In this document: piece by piece, positions 1 to 11,430 of the stretch
Layout: each line of letters opens with the position of its first letter
How positions within the stretch are numbered: position 1 is the stretch's first letter
From: Cristatella mucedo
Taxonomy: Eukaryota > Bryozoa > Phylactolaemata > Cristatellidae
Direction: 5' to 3'
Length of the DNA stretch: 29,961 nt
NCBI GenBank assembly: GCA_009760855.2
Contig: WPIO01000239.1
Location: 126,001 to 155,961, forward strand
The notes under the pieces: model-generated
What the model was told of the DNA's origin: nothing
The model's database searches: none
What the model saw: the letters and a program-made list of their open reading frames with translations, nothing else
Translations under genes and position numbers: made by a program

Positions 1-91
1 TAACAAAACAGTGATAGCGTTATGCCGTACGATATCACATTAAAATTTTCCCAACTCTTCACGGTCGAACTTATTCGGGTGTCGCTGAGTT

Positions 92-600
92 AATAATAAT
101 GAAAATAACACCCTTGATAAAGCACCATCAGAGAATTCAATCTTTTTCTAGGCGCTTTCCATTTGCTGCAAATGATTACGAGGACATCTGATGCCAAGCA
201 GAACTTCCGGAAGCTTCCGACCAACTCTTCACATAAATACTCTCTGCAGCTTCCGGAAAGTGAAGTATTTGCTAGTTCATGGCGCAGCACAGTGGTTCAC
301 TTAAATGCGCAGCAAGAAGTGCACTCATATCCATGGCGGCCTAGACGAGATTCGGGAGGCCTCCTTCGTCAGACGCTAATCGCAGTGTACCTTCATATGA
401 GTACTGCACACACAAAATACTAGCAGGTTTAACAGCCTCTTTTTTGCATAGCGACAGAAGAGCCTTAGAGGCTATCACCATCGCTTGAAGCTGCAATAAA
501 GAATCTCCCACCGCAAGATTCGAACCCACGACCTCGGGGGCCCGAGGTAGTGAAAAGCAACCACCTTACATAGTGAGCCATCACGGCTCATGAACCATCG
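92..600 (-). mobile_element. tRNA-headed SINE-like composite with LINE A type tail
   Basis: Read on the minus strand, a tRNA-like head lies at about 600-486. It has a good polymerase III B box (GGTTCGAATCT, near 520) and a weaker A-box-like TGGCTCAC (near 585). The 3' end at 175-92 is the LINE A tail: GCAAATGGAAAGCGCC, then a stem-loop, then TTATTATT-like A/T-rich sequence. The head and tail are joined by about 310 bp that I do not recognise, so this may be one long SINE or a head and a separate tail with unrelated DNA between them. The head start carries an imperfect direct repeat (GAGCCGYGATGGYTCA twice). The tail shared with LINE A suggests mobilisation in trans by that LINE. No coding potential is supported. 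Confidence 0.55.
122..155 (-). other. LINE/SINE 3' tail stem-loop
   Basis: On minus, GCGCC at the start can pair with GGTGC at the end, with one G-U pair, around an AGATTGAATTCTCT apex. It is the same element as the tail hairpin of LINE A at 4870-4903. In stringent LINE/SINE pairs this structure is what the reverse transcriptase recognises; that role is inferred here. Confidence 0.5.
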
Positions 601-1639
601 CGGCTCGTAAGCAATGTATGCAACCTTTCTTTGTAAACGTGAAAGCGTCAGTCCCCCGGTGCTTTACCAGTGGACCGTCCAATGCAGTGCCGGTTAGTAA
701 CGGTTACGCGCCGGCTCAAGCAACTTACGAAGCTCGAACCGGTCCGACGGTAGACATAGCAAGTCTCACGAGTGCGACTGGCTAGACATTGTCGAACGAC
801 GCCACGGGTACTCAATGCGAACTACCCGTACTTACGGTGCGAGCTGGATCAACTGCGTCTATTGAAGAGTGTGGGCCCATCTAGACCCGTCTGTCTAAGC
901 CACGTGAGCGCGAGACCTTCGGTAGTTGTCTCTCCCGCGTTCTTAGACACTGACCCAGTCGTGCGCTAGCTGCCGCGACTGCAGCCCCATACCCATTTAT
1001 CACGTGCGGCCGAATGACTCGAACGCACGTGCATCCGTTCAGTTGTTGGCTAGATGTCAACGGCATGAGCTGATACGTAAGCGTCGGTGGGTGAGGGTGA
1101 TAGGTATAGCGTCAGAGGTCAGACCGGTGTCAGAGGTCAGAGCGCTCCTCGTTGGACAATAGCTAGCGTGCGCTCAGAGTAGAGAGAGCAGTAGAGAGTG
1201 CTTGGGAGCTGAGTTTTTCATTCAATCTGCATCAGACAACTGGAGTAGCATGCATGCCTCAGATTGGAGTTTGCCTTAGCGTCCTTTTGGGACTTCTCAT
1301 CCTTTCCAGCAGCGATCGGGATCCAATAGTCCGTCGCCGACGAATGAGCTAAGATTAGATCGTTGGAAAATTATTTAGAAGCACGCAAGAAGCCACTCGG
1401 CGCCAGCGGTTAGTTAGATCGCTGTTTATGCACTGAATCAGGCACAGACGAGCACGTAAAGCTCACAAAGGAAACAAATAAAGACATGGTCACAGAGAAG
1501 CAAGGAAAGCTTAGCAGAACAGGTGCGTCTTTAGCTGATTCTTAAGCGATGCAAATTCAATGCAGGTGGTGACCGAAGCAATAAGCGAGCTTCAGACATC
1601 TTCAGACTTTCGCTGCATGCGAACTGCAGGTCAGATCAC
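601..1639. other. No gene seen
   Basis: Anonymous sequence with no long open frame, splice-consistent exon or recognisable repeat. The only local pattern is a 13-nt direct repeat, GTCAGAGGTCAGA at 1111-1123 and 1129-1141 (period 18). Each copy contains an AGGTCA hexamer, which resembles a nuclear-receptor half-site but could easily be chance. Confidence 0.5.
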
Positions 1640-1990
1640 CAATAGATTTTACTTTATTTCAAGGAAACTACTAGAAGCCGAGGAGCGGGTGGTGCGAGAG
1701 CACATTGGAGGATCTCGGAGGTCGAATAGGTAAGGTAAGAGCAAGCGAGGCTTCATATATGCCAGATGGGGATCTTAAAGTCTATTCGAAGCTTGGCAGA
1801 GAGCCAGTGAAGCTGAGACAGAAGTGCTGCGACGTGGCAGCTACGCCATTCGGCGGTTAGACGAGACGAGTATTGCCTCAGCTGCAGACGATTAAGAACG
1901 ATGGCCGGAAATATTTTAGGGGTTGCAATGTTAATAATTAGACTTTCACAAGTGCTCACTCGCTTTCCGGAGATTACACAATCCAATGCT
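1640..1990 (-). pseudogene. LINE fragment, C-terminal reverse transcriptase region
   Basis: The minus strand encodes a decayed version of the stretch that follows the reverse transcriptase in CR1/L2-type LINEs. LLSQLHWLSAKLRIDFK (within 1753-1880) matches [17 protein letters not shown] of the LINE A copies in this window, preceded by an eroded [12 protein letters not shown]-like stretch. Downstream in other frames there is an eroded AYLSDLL...RTTR block. Stops and frameshifts are present and no tail or start is visible, so it is an old fragment. Confidence 0.65.
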
Positions 1991-2854
1991 GTCCACTAAT
2001 TGAGTTTTGTTCTTCATGGCGACCGTGTCTAGCACGAGTTCATCGTTGCAGTGACCCAAACCGACAGTGTCTCCACACTCTGGAAACTCTGCGGTTGTCA
2101 AGAAGCAGTCACAGCCTCGTGAGCAGGTCCTTCTATCGAGTTAAATAAGTTGCCCACACTTCGGTTTTCCTCAGCTCACGGCCAAAATAGCCTATTAATT
2201 TCTCGGGCATGTTCATCCTTTCTGCAGAGCATCATCTATTAACTTCGGATATCGTATAACCTGTCGCTGCAGGTGACACACTATGTACAATCGAAGAGCT
2301 ACGAAACCACGTTTGCCTGTACGTGCCGAGGCAGCGCCATCACATTTTAACTTGGCAGTGTGGCTGAGTCGACAGCGGACTTTTGTAAGCGCTCCACTAA
2401 TTGAAAGTATGAAGCTGCGTAGGAAAAAAGCAAACGAAAGCCCTATATAGGTTTTTTGGAGTTGAACCAGAGCTCTCCGACGCAGGCAAATGTACACTGA
2501 CTAACTAAATTTGATCGATGGTAGTTTATTCATTTTTCCGCATTGAGAAAAACAGTTACTCACATTATCCAAAACAGGTTTACAAAACACGCAGTACGCT
2601 TACGAAAACCCCTGTCTCAAACAGCGGAAGACATTGCAATAGAATTCAGATACTTAGCTAAACAGTAATCTATTGCCACCAAGAAATATATTCTGAGTTG
2701 CCACAATGTAACAGCTAAAATATTTAACTCTGCGCCCCGCACTATCACCACGACTAGCATATTCCTGAAATACGTGGCCATTCAGTGTCATCGTATTTAA
2801 GAAGGTTTGTATGCAAGTAATTATCATTGTAATGCTCCCGCCTCAGGATAAGTA
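1991..2854. other. No gene seen
   Basis: Anonymous AT-richer sequence. The open frames here are short, show no family resemblance and have no splice context. The right end (from about 2860) runs into a TA-rich stretch that begins the duplicated unit. Confidence 0.5.
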
Positions 2855-2877
2855 AATTGTATGTATATATATATATT

Positions 2878-4916
2878 ATATTGAAACATTGTTGAATCAC
2901 AGATGCACAATCCAAAAATGCTGACGTCGACGATCAACCATCTGTTCAACCACTCCCAGATTAGCTCCTTACCTGATGATCCTTGCGATTATCTAGCCGA
3001 TCGCTTCTCTCGATTCTTTGTGCAGAAGATAGACAAGATCAGGGAATCCATCCCTGCGATGACAACATCCCCACTAGAATGCTGTTCCCTGATCTCTGGC
3101 TGCACCTCAACGTCTACATTTAAGCAGGTCACGAGTGATATAGTCCTGAAGATCGTATCTCAATCAAAGAAGACAACAAGTCCTCTCGACCCTATTCCCA
3201 CTGTCCTGCTCTTACGTTGCATTGATCTGCTGCTGCCATGCATAACTAACACTGTTATTATGTCATTAGTCTCAGGTCATATCCCACCACCTTTCAAAAA
3301 GCTCTAGTCAGGCCACTTCTCAAGAAGCGACACTAGACCAAGAGAACTTAAGCAACTACCGCCCAGTCTCCCTTCTACCGTTCCTATCAAAGACACTGGA
3401 ACGGATCGTGGCGGTCCAGCTTAACTCATATATCGGAACCTCACACCTTGCTAGTAAGTTCCAGTCTGGCTTTAGAGCTAATCACTCCACAGAGTCAGCA
3501 TTGCTAAGGGTATACAACGACCTACTTAGGAATGCACACATGGGTAGTTTCTTTGCTTGTTTTGCTCGATCTTTCGGCAGCTTTTGATACCATCGATCGC
3601 AAAGTTCTTCGAGAGCGCCTCTCATCACGCCTGGGCATCACTGGCAGTGGTCTGCAGTGGTTCAGGACCTATCTCATTGGGAGACTCCAGAGTATTGACG
3701 AGAATGAATAAAGAACCTTTGAGGTACCTCGGAAATATGGCGTACCTCAGGGCTCCGTGCTAGGTCCGGTTCTTTTCACGGTTTATACTCTCCCTCTTGC
3801 CAATGTGATTGCCAAGCACAATCTAGGATTTCACTTCTATGCGGATGATACTCAGTTGTACTTTTGCTTTGATCTCTCCCAGCCTTGGAGCACCTCAAAT
3901 TCTCTCAACTCACTTGCTGCATGTATTGATGACATCCGCACATGGATGGCAGCAAATTTTCTAAAACTAAACGATGATAAAACTAACTTACTAGTTATGG
4001 GCACACCCAGTGTGATTCACAAATTGGAAAGGCTGACGCTCAAAATTGGCTCTGGCAGCATATCTCCAGATGAATCAGCTCAAAATCTAGGTTTCATATT
4101 CCAAGCCGACCTCTCGTTACATGACCATACCAGCTCTACAGTAAAATCTGCCTATTTTCAGCCTCATAACATTGCTAAAATTCGGGCTTGTTTAGATAAG
4201 GATACCACGTCTAAGTTGGTCCATGCATTCGTGACATCCCATCTCGATTTCTGCAACTCACTGCTTACTGGCCTACCGGCATGTACGATCAGGCGATTGC
4301 AGCTGGTGCAAAACTCTGCAGCTAGGCTTGTCTGTCGTGAGCTTCGCAGCTGCCACAGCACACCACTTCTCGCCGACCTACACTGGCTACCAGTCAAGCA
4401 ACGGATAGACTTCAAGGTTTTGTCGCTCTCTTTTAGGTCACTTCATTCCTTGGCTCAAGCCTATCTCTCAGATTTACTCCCCCACCAGGTCATGCATCGT
4501 ACTACACGCTTTTCGGAATCCAACAGTCTACCAATACCTCGTCCGAACCTCAAGTCCTTTGGAGACCGTGGATTTAGTTCGTATGCTTCCAAAGCCTGGA
4601 ACTCCCTCCCGACTTGCGTCAGAACATCCCCTGACCTGACCACATTTAAAAGGAACCTAAAAACACACCTATTTAGGACAGCATTTAGTGGATCCCTGTG
4701 ATTAGTCCTTGATGTGCTTATGCGTGCTGACACTGTGCATGCTGCCACTAACCACATTTGCATGCTGACCCTGTGCATGTCACGCCTAACCATGTTATTC
4801 ATGTTGTTTGTTTATCAAGCATGATATTACTCACCATTCAATTGCATCTCCCTTTGCAGGAAATGTAAAGCGCCTAGAAAGAGATTGAGTTTTCTAAGGG
4901 CGCTTTTTATTATATA
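2878..4916 (+). mobile_element. LINE A copy 1, CR1/L2-type non-LTR retrotransposon, 5'-truncated
   Basis: It encodes the linker and reverse transcriptase of a CR1/L2-type LINE and lacks the endonuclease. A first open stretch (2903-3307) carries the linker and the SPLDPIPT...PPFKK entry to the reverse transcriptase. The frame then shifts near 3300, where AxVRPLLKK and NYRPVSLLPFLSKTLERI are read in other frames. LVLLDLSAAFDTID follows near 3557-3600. The last open stretch (3757-4701, 314 codons) has the catalytic FYADDTQLY box near its residues 27-35 and the C-terminal block ending in a WNSLP...LKTHLF motif. The 3' untranslated part ends in a hairpin and an AT/TTATTAT-like tail. Frameshifts and an in-frame stop near 3708 make it inactive. 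Confidence 0.9.
4870..4903 (+). other. LINE A 3' tail stem-loop
   Basis: GCGCC TAGAAA pairs with TTTCTA AG GGCGC around a 10-nt loop, about 11 base pairs in all, directly before the T/A-rich tail. It is the best-preserved copy of the tail hairpin found at eight places in this window. Its likely job is template recognition by the LINE reverse transcriptase. Confidence 0.65.
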
Positions 4917-4921
4917 ATATA

Positions 4922-5194
<273 letters not shown>

Positions 5195-5329
5195 CTTCTA
5201 CCAGACGAGAGCTCTTTTGCTCTTCACGGCACGTCCGTCAGTCGCTAGGGTGAACCTTCCAGGGGCTCAGCTGAAATAGATACTAGATCCCTCCAGAAAC
5301 TGTTGCTCATCGACGGCCTCATCGTTGCG

Positions 5330-5338
5330 CTTTATATA
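5330..5338 (-). promoter_or_regulatory. Candidate TATA box on minus strand
   Basis: Minus strand TATATAAAG, followed by about 130 bp of conserved sequence that runs back to the GT tract. Unit 2 has TATAAAAAG at the matching place, so a TATA-like sequence survives despite a nearby change. It could be the promoter of an LTR or other old element. No product can be assigned. Confidence 0.25.
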
Positions 5339-6279
5339 GGACCACGACCGTGTCTCTCGTTCAGCGGCCGGCGTGATACCCTGTCGAAACCGCTCGCTGT
5401 AACCACGTTCGAGAAACGTGCCTGTACGAGCCACAACCACTGCACGACGCGTAATACGCCTTGGCGGAGTATGTTCAGATAATCTGAAAGATAGCCTGAC
5501 ATGTGAAACCGTATTTCGCTGCGTAGAAATACATGAAGCCTTCTTATTTCTCCACATGACGCAATTCAATTGGCTAGCAGAGTGCGAGCTTTCACTCAGA
5601 AAAGTGTACAACATTATCAGTAATCGTTCCTGAAAGTCTCACTTTTAATGTGACAATTTGAAATAGCTACACAGTTAAATGCAAAAAGACTTCTTAACAT
5701 GGAGCGGCTTGCTATGGACGAATTCTTAGAGAGAAGCCAAGTTTGTATGACCAGGCAATACAGGCTATATTCTTTTTTGAATTCCAGTTTCGTGTTGAGA
5801 AAAGATTTCCTCGCCCAGTTCCGACGTCGGTTAAGCACCATTTAGCCATTTACGCCAAAGCTTCGGTTTTCTGAACTTTGACCGACTGGTACACCCAGGT
5901 ACTTCGGGTGCTGCCGACTTTTAATAACAATAATATTAAACTTGATAAAGTGCCTTTTTACCTTCTTCTCTGAAAATAATGCACTTGGCCTGACGACGTT
6001 AAAAAGAGCGAGAGAGAGAGACTCCACTATTTGAAAGTTTTTGAACAGCCAATCGTATTCTGAGATTGGGTCACTATTAATACGAAAAGCAGCGTCTAGC
6101 CCCTTTCCACACTAAGTCCATTTGTTCGCTAGCCTACCTGACGAATCAATCACCTTGGTTCTAAAAAATCAGTTCTAAAGCAGATAACGACACCGCTCCA
6201 CCTCGACTACGCGTTCGGAAACGCATTTCCGTGGGACATTTTTCGTGAGCGACGTGAGTTGATGACACCATCACTCCCA

Positions 6280-6297
6280 CTTGGTGGCGCTACCAAG
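6280..6297. repeat. 18-bp inverted repeat, imperfect
   Basis: CTTGGT and ACCAAG flank GGCGCT. The unit 2 counterpart at 10729-10746 is a perfect palindrome, so this copy carries one change. Confidence 0.6.
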
Positions 6298-6734
6298 CGG
6301 CCTTGAGACTTGGTCTCTCCTGGCTCCGCGCTTATTCGATTTCGGTGGTGACTCGAGATTTAAGTTTAAATTTAGGTGAACGTGGTGTAGGCGGCGTCTC
6401 GCTTAGTGTACTCTGACTGGTCCATCGAACCTGTGAGCCATCGGCGGGGAAATCGGCACGAACTAAGGAATTCACGTTTTTAATATTTACTTTTCGGCTA
6501 CTTTTAAGCGGCTCGAGAAACTAATGATGAAAGAACTGAATATGTGCTCATGAAGTACCTTTCTATGGTACTTATGTCCATATGTTCCAAGTCCGCAGAC
6601 CAGAGTTTAACGTAATGTCGTCGCATTTACTCAAAACCGTGAAGTAACATTCGATTCGTAACTTCTGACTTCAATTACTTTTACCGGCTGCATACCCTGG
6701 ACCTTGAGCTGCGAACACTGTCACCATTATTAAC

Positions 6735-6990
6735 AACGGTGGCGGCGGCGCTTACGTCCGGACAGAACTAGACCGCAAGCGCAGCGCTCATACGGTGCCA
6801 GTTTCAGCCGATGCGTGACGATAACCGGCGAAGCCCTGAGCCTTTGAATTACGGCGGGCGATGGTGCAGCACTAATGCACGCAGGAATGCTGACAGTAAC
6901 ATGGCGGCGACGAAGATAGATCGCACTATCTTAACAAAAAAAAGTTCATTTCCATCGAGTAGTGAACTCTATTTGACAGCGACGGAGGGT
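6735..6990 (+). repeat. Dispersed repeat X, copy 1
   Basis: About 255 bp that recur at 11174-11430 (near identical), 17300-17575 (diverged) and, inverted and partial, 17850-17980. Landmarks in order are CGGTGCCAGT, TCAGCCG, CCGGCGAAG, CTGAGCCT, GGTGCAGC, the GCACGCA run, GGCGGCGACGAAG and a final TTGACAG. No open frame is conserved. It is not recognised; a SINE, MITE or the end of a larger element are all possible. Confidence 0.65.
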
Positions 6991-7000
6991 GCCCCTCCGT

Positions 7001-7354
7001 GCCACAGCGAGGCAGCGACCTGAGCCCTGTCTTTACGCCCCTGACTGTCACCAACGACGAAATTGTGCCATAATTTCACTCGCCATGCAACCTCTCGAGT
7101 TTTCGCTGAATAAACACTGCGATTTTGTACTATACGTTTTCATTATTTAAGCGTCTAGCCCCGCCTACGAGAAAACCTTGCTGATCGTGCCCCCCTACAT
7201 GACATTGTTGCATGCCTGGCCCCCTGGGTGAAAACTCTGGTTCCTTCACTGGTACATATATATATATATATATATTATATAATAAATGTATGTATATATA
7301 TATATATATATATATAAATATATATATATATTCTACATAAAAATATGTAGATAT
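7001..7354. repeat. Spacer between units with TA microsatellite
   Basis: The first 250 bp are anonymous and absent after unit 2. From 7254 the sequence is (TA)n with interruptions. An 8-bp-arm hairpin (TCTACATA/TATGTAGA) lies at 7332-7351. Just left of the spacer, at about 6984-7000, ACGGAGG and CCTCCGT form a small inverted repeat at the edge of the shared sequence. Confidence 0.7.
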
Positions 7355-7377
7355 TATATTAAATGTATATATATTAT

Positions 7378-9425
7378 ATTAAAACATTGTTGAATCACAG
7401 ATGCACAATCCAAAAATGCTGACGTCGACGATCAACCATCTGTTCAACCACTCCCAGATTAGCTCCTTACCTGATGATCCTTGCGATTATCTAGCCGATC
7501 GCTTCTCTCAAATCTTTGTGCAGAAGATAGACAAGATCAGGGAATTCATCCCTGCGATGACAACATCCCCACTAGAATGCTGTTTCCCTGATTTCTGGCT
7601 GCACCTCAATGTCTACATTTAAGCAGGTAACTAGTGATCTAGTCATGAAGGTCGTATCTCAATCAAAGAAGACAGCAAGTCCTCTCGACCCTATTCCCAC
7701 TGTCCTGCTCTTGCGTTGCATTGATCTACTGCTGCCATGCATAACTAACACTGTTATTATGTCATTAGTCTCAGGTCATATCCCACCACCTTTCAAAAAG
7801 CTCTAGTCAGGCCACTTCTCAAGAAGCGACACTAGACCAAGAGAACTTAAGCAACTACCGCCCAGTCTCCCTTCTACCGTTCCTATCAAAGACACTGGAA
7901 CGGATCGTGGCGGTCCAGCTTAACTCATATATCGAAACCTCACACCTTGCTAGTAAGTTCCAGTCTGGCTTTTAGAGCTTTAGAGCTAATCACTCCACAG
8001 AGTCAGCATTGCTAAGGATGTACAACGACTTACTCAGGAATGCACACATGGGTAGTGTCTCTGCTTGTTTTGCTCGATCTTTCGGCAGCCTTTGACACCA
8101 TCGATCGCAAAGTTCTTCTAGAGCGCCTCTCATCTCGCCTGGGCATCACTGGCACTGGCCTGCAATGGTTCAGGTCCTATCTCAGTGGGAGACTCCAGAG
8201 TATTGACGTAAATGAACAACGTTCCTTTGAGGTACCTCGGTGATATGGCTTACCTCAGGGCTCCGTGCTAGGTCAGGTTCTTTTCACGGTGTATACTCTC
8301 CCTCTTGCTGATATGATTGCCAAGCACAATCTAGGCTTTCACTTCTATGCGGATGACACTCAGTTGTACCTTTGCTTTGAACTCTCCCAGCCTTGGAGCA
8401 CCTCAAATTCTCTCAACTCACTTGCTGCATGTATTGATGACATCCGCACATGGATGGCAGCAAATTTTCTAAAACTAAACGATGATAGAACTAACTTACT
8501 AGTTATGGGCAAACCCAGTGTGATTCACAAATTGGAAAGGCTGACGCTCAAAATTGACTCTGGCAGCATATCTCCAGATGAATCAGCTCAAAATCTAGGT
8601 TTCATATTCCAAACCGACCTCTCGTTAGACGACCATATCAGCTCTACAGTCAAATCTGCCTATTTTCAGCTTCATAACATTGCTATAACTCGGGCTTCTT
8701 TAGATGAGGATACCACGTCTAAGTTGGTCCATGCATTCGTGACATCCCGTCTCGATTTCTGCAACTCACTGCTTACTGGCCTACCGGCATGTGCGATCAG
8801 GCGATTGCAGCAGGTGCAAAACTCTGCTGTTAGGCATGTCTGTCGTGAGCTTCGCAGCTGCCACAGCACACCACTTCTCGCCGACCTACACTGGCTACCA
8901 GTCAAGCAACGGATTGACATCAAGGTTTTGTCGCTCTCTTTTAGGTCACTTCATTCCTTGGCTCAAGCTTATCTCTCAGATTTACTCCCCCACCAGGTCA
9001 TGCATCGTACCACACGCTTTTCGGAATCCAACAGTCTACCAATACTTCGTCCAAACCTTAACTCCTTTGAAGTCCGTGGATTTAGTTCGTATGCTTCCAA
9101 AGCCTGGAACTCCCTCCCGACTTGCGTCAGAACATCCCCTGACCTGACCACAGTTAAAAAGAACTTAAAAACACACCTATTTAGGACAGCATTTAGTGGG
9201 TCCTTGTGATTCGTCCCTGATGTGCTTATGCGTTCTGACACTGTGCATGCTGCAACAAACCACACTTGCGTGCTGACCCTGTGCATGTCACCCCTAACCA
9301 TATTATTCATTTCGTTTGTTTTTCAAGCATAATAATACTCACCATTCAATTGCATCTCCCTTTGCAGCAAATGTAAAGAGCCTAAAAAGAGATTGAGTTC
9401 TCTGAGGGCGCTTATTATAATATAT
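7378..9425 (+). mobile_element. LINE A copy 2, 5'-truncated
   Basis: Same structure as copy 1. Open pieces are 7401-7622 and 7609-7806 (linker, split by a frameshift near 7600), 8040-8243 (LDLSAAFDTID block up to a stop just before YGLPQGSVLG) and 8265-9209 (FYADDTQLY box and C-terminal block, 314 codons). A 9-bp duplication of TTTAGAGC-like sequence near 7970 adds a further stop. The last 314-codon piece differs from copy 1 at about 25 residues. It is inactive. The first retained codon is the same as in copy 1, as expected from duplication. Confidence 0.9.
9378..9411 (+). other. LINE A 3' tail stem-loop, eroded
   Basis: Counterpart of 4870-4903. The left arm has changed to GAGCC TAAAAA while the right arm keeps GAGGGCGC, so the basal pairs are weakened. 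Confidence 0.5.
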
Positions 9426-9433
9426 ATAATATA

Positions 9434-9478
9434 TGTCTGTGTGTGTTGTGTGTGTGTGTGTGTGTGTGTGTTGCGTGT

Positions 9479-9517
<39 letters not shown>

Positions 9518-9583
9518 TGTGCGTGTGTGTGTGTGTGTTTGTGTATATGTGTGTGTGTGTGGGGGGGCGTGTATGTGTGTATG
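9434..9583. repeat. GT/CA microsatellite, about 150 bp
   Basis: Interrupted TG repeat after the tail of LINE A copy 2, the counterpart of 4922-5193. It contains a run of seven G near 9561 and several TGCG and TATG interruptions. Confidence 0.95.
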
Positions 9584-9585
9584 TG

Positions 9586-11173
9586 ACTTCCACCAGACGA
9601 GAGCTCTTTCGCTCTTCACGGCACGTCCGTCAGTCGCTAGGGTGAACCTTCCAGGGGCTCAGCTGAAATAGATACTAGATCCCTCCAGAAGCTGTTGCTC
9701 ATCGACGGCCTCGTCGTCGTGCTTTTTATAGGACCGCGACCGCGTCTCTCGTTCAGCAGCCGGCGTGATACCCTGTCGAAACCGCTCGCTGTAATCACGT
9801 TCGAGAAACGTGCCTGTAGGAGCCACTACCACTGCATGACACGTAATACGCCTTTGCGGAGTATGTTCAGATAATCTGAAAGATAGCCTGCCTCGTGAAA
9901 CCGTATTTCGCTGCATAGAAATACACGAAGCCTTCTCATTTCTCCACATGACGCAATTCAATTGGCTAGCGTAGTGCAAGTTTTCACTGAGAAAAGTGTA
10001 CAGCATTATCACTAATCGTTCCTGAAAGTCTCACTTTTAACGTGACAATTTGAAATAGCTACACAGTTTAATGCAAAAAGACTTCTTAACATGCAGTGGC
10101 TTGCGATGGACGAATTCTTAGAGGAGCCAAGTTTGTATGACCATGCAATACAGGCTATATTCTTTTTTGAATTCCAGTTTCGTGTTGAGAAAAGATTTCC
10201 TCGCCCAGTTCCGACGTCGGTTAAGCACCATTTAGCCATTTACGCCAAAGCTTCGGTTTTCTGAACTTTGACCGACTGGTGCACCCAGGTACTTCGGGTG
10301 CTGCCGACTTTTAATAACAATTATATTAAACTTGATAAAGTGCCTTTTTACCTTCTTCTCTGAAAATAATGCACTTGGCCTGACGACGTTAAAAAGAGCG
10401 AGAGAGAGAGACTCCACTATTTGAAAGTTTTTGAACAGCCAATCGTATTCTGAGATTGGGTCACTATTAATACGAAAAGCAGCGTCTAGCCCCTTTCCAC
10501 ACTAAGTCCATTTGTTCGCTAGCCTACCTGACGAATCAATCACCTCGGTTCTAAAAAATCAGTTCTAAAGCAGACAACGACTCAACAAAAGAAAGTATTC
10601 AGTTTCGGCTGACGAAACTTCTTCGCTGCGCACCGCTGACACCGCTCCACCTCGACTACGCGTTCGGATACGAATTTCCGTGGGACATTTTTCGTGAGCG
10701 ACGTGAGTTGATGACACCGTCACTCCCACTTGGTGGCGCCACCAAGCGGTCTCGAGACTTGGTCTCTCCTGGCTCCGCGCTTATTCGATTTCGGTGTTGA
10801 CTCGAGATTTAAGTTTAAATTTAGGTGAATGCGGTGTAGGCCGCGTCTCGCTTAGGGTACTCTGACTGGTCCATCGAACCTGTGAGCCATCGGCGGGGAA
10901 ATTGGCACGAACTGAGGAATTCATGTTTTTAATATTTACTTTTCGGCTACATTTAAGCGGCTCGAGAAACTAATGATGAAAGAACATGAAATACCGTTCT
11001 ATGGTGCCTATGTCCGTATGTTCCAAGTCCGCAGACCAGAGTTTAACGTAATGTCGTCGCATTTACTCAAAACCGTGAAGTAACATTCGATTCGTAACTT
11101 CTGACTTCAATTACTTTTACCGGCTGCATACCCTGGACCTTGAGCTGCGAACACTGTCACCATTATTAACAAC
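9586..11173. other. Anonymous part of unit 2
   Basis: Matches 5194-6734. It keeps 59 bp at about 10579-10637 that unit 1 lacks; inside them AGTTTCG and CGAAACT form a 7-bp-arm hairpin. The minus strand TATAAAAAG at 9722-9730 corresponds to the TATA-like site of unit 1. No gene is supported. Confidence 0.6.
10729..10746. repeat. Perfect 18-bp palindrome
   Basis: CTTGGTGGC followed by its exact reverse complement GCCACCAAG. Unit 1 has the same site with one mismatch. It could bind a dimeric factor or be part of a transposon end; nothing in the sequence decides. Confidence 0.7.
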
Positions 11174-11430
11174 GGTGGCGGCGGCGCTTACGTCCGGACA
11201 GAACTAGACCGCAAGCGCAGCGCTCATACGGTGCCAGTTTCAGCCGACGCGTGACGATAACCGGCGAAGCCCTGAGCCTTTGAATTACGGCCAGCGATGG
11301 TGCAGCACTAATGCACGCAGGAATGCTGACAGTATTATGGCGGCGTAGTCGAAGATAGATCGCACTATCTTGACAAAAAAAAAGTTCATTTCCATCGAGT
11401 AGACAACTTTACTGACAGCAACGGGGGGGG
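11174..11430 (+). repeat. Dispersed repeat X, copy 2
   Basis: Near-identical to 6735-6990. The copy runs into a G-rich stretch (11 G from 11423, then AGGGGTAGGG) exactly where homology with unit 1 is lost. Confidence 0.65.

Larger units (their letters stand above)
7355..11430 (+). repeat. 4.1-kb direct repeat, unit 2
   Basis: Second copy of the unit at 2855-7000. Divergence from unit 1 is uneven. I count about 4 differences in 424 bp for the stretch matching 5757-6180, and about 1 in 270 bp for that matching 6581-6852. Roughly 4-6 percent differ in the LINE, in the part next to the GT tract and around 6190-6545. Such patchiness fits later exchange between the copies. Confidence 0.85.

Noticed and set aside
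486-600. A functional tRNA gene on minus
   Set aside because: The B box is good, but the acceptor and D-arm pairings are poor and the sequence continues into a SINE-like body.
1111-1141. Twin AGGTCA words as a nuclear-receptor element
   Set aside because: Spacing of 18 bp is not a standard response element and no gene start is near.
4461-4802. Minus frames of 83-113 codons over LINE A copies 1 and 2
   Set aside because: Antisense shadows of the reverse transcriptase C-terminal block.
5267-5614. 115-codon minus frame, also open in unit 2 (9659-10012)
   Set aside because: Differences between the copies are almost all amino-acid replacements; the second copy exists only because of the segmental duplication, and no protein family is recognised.
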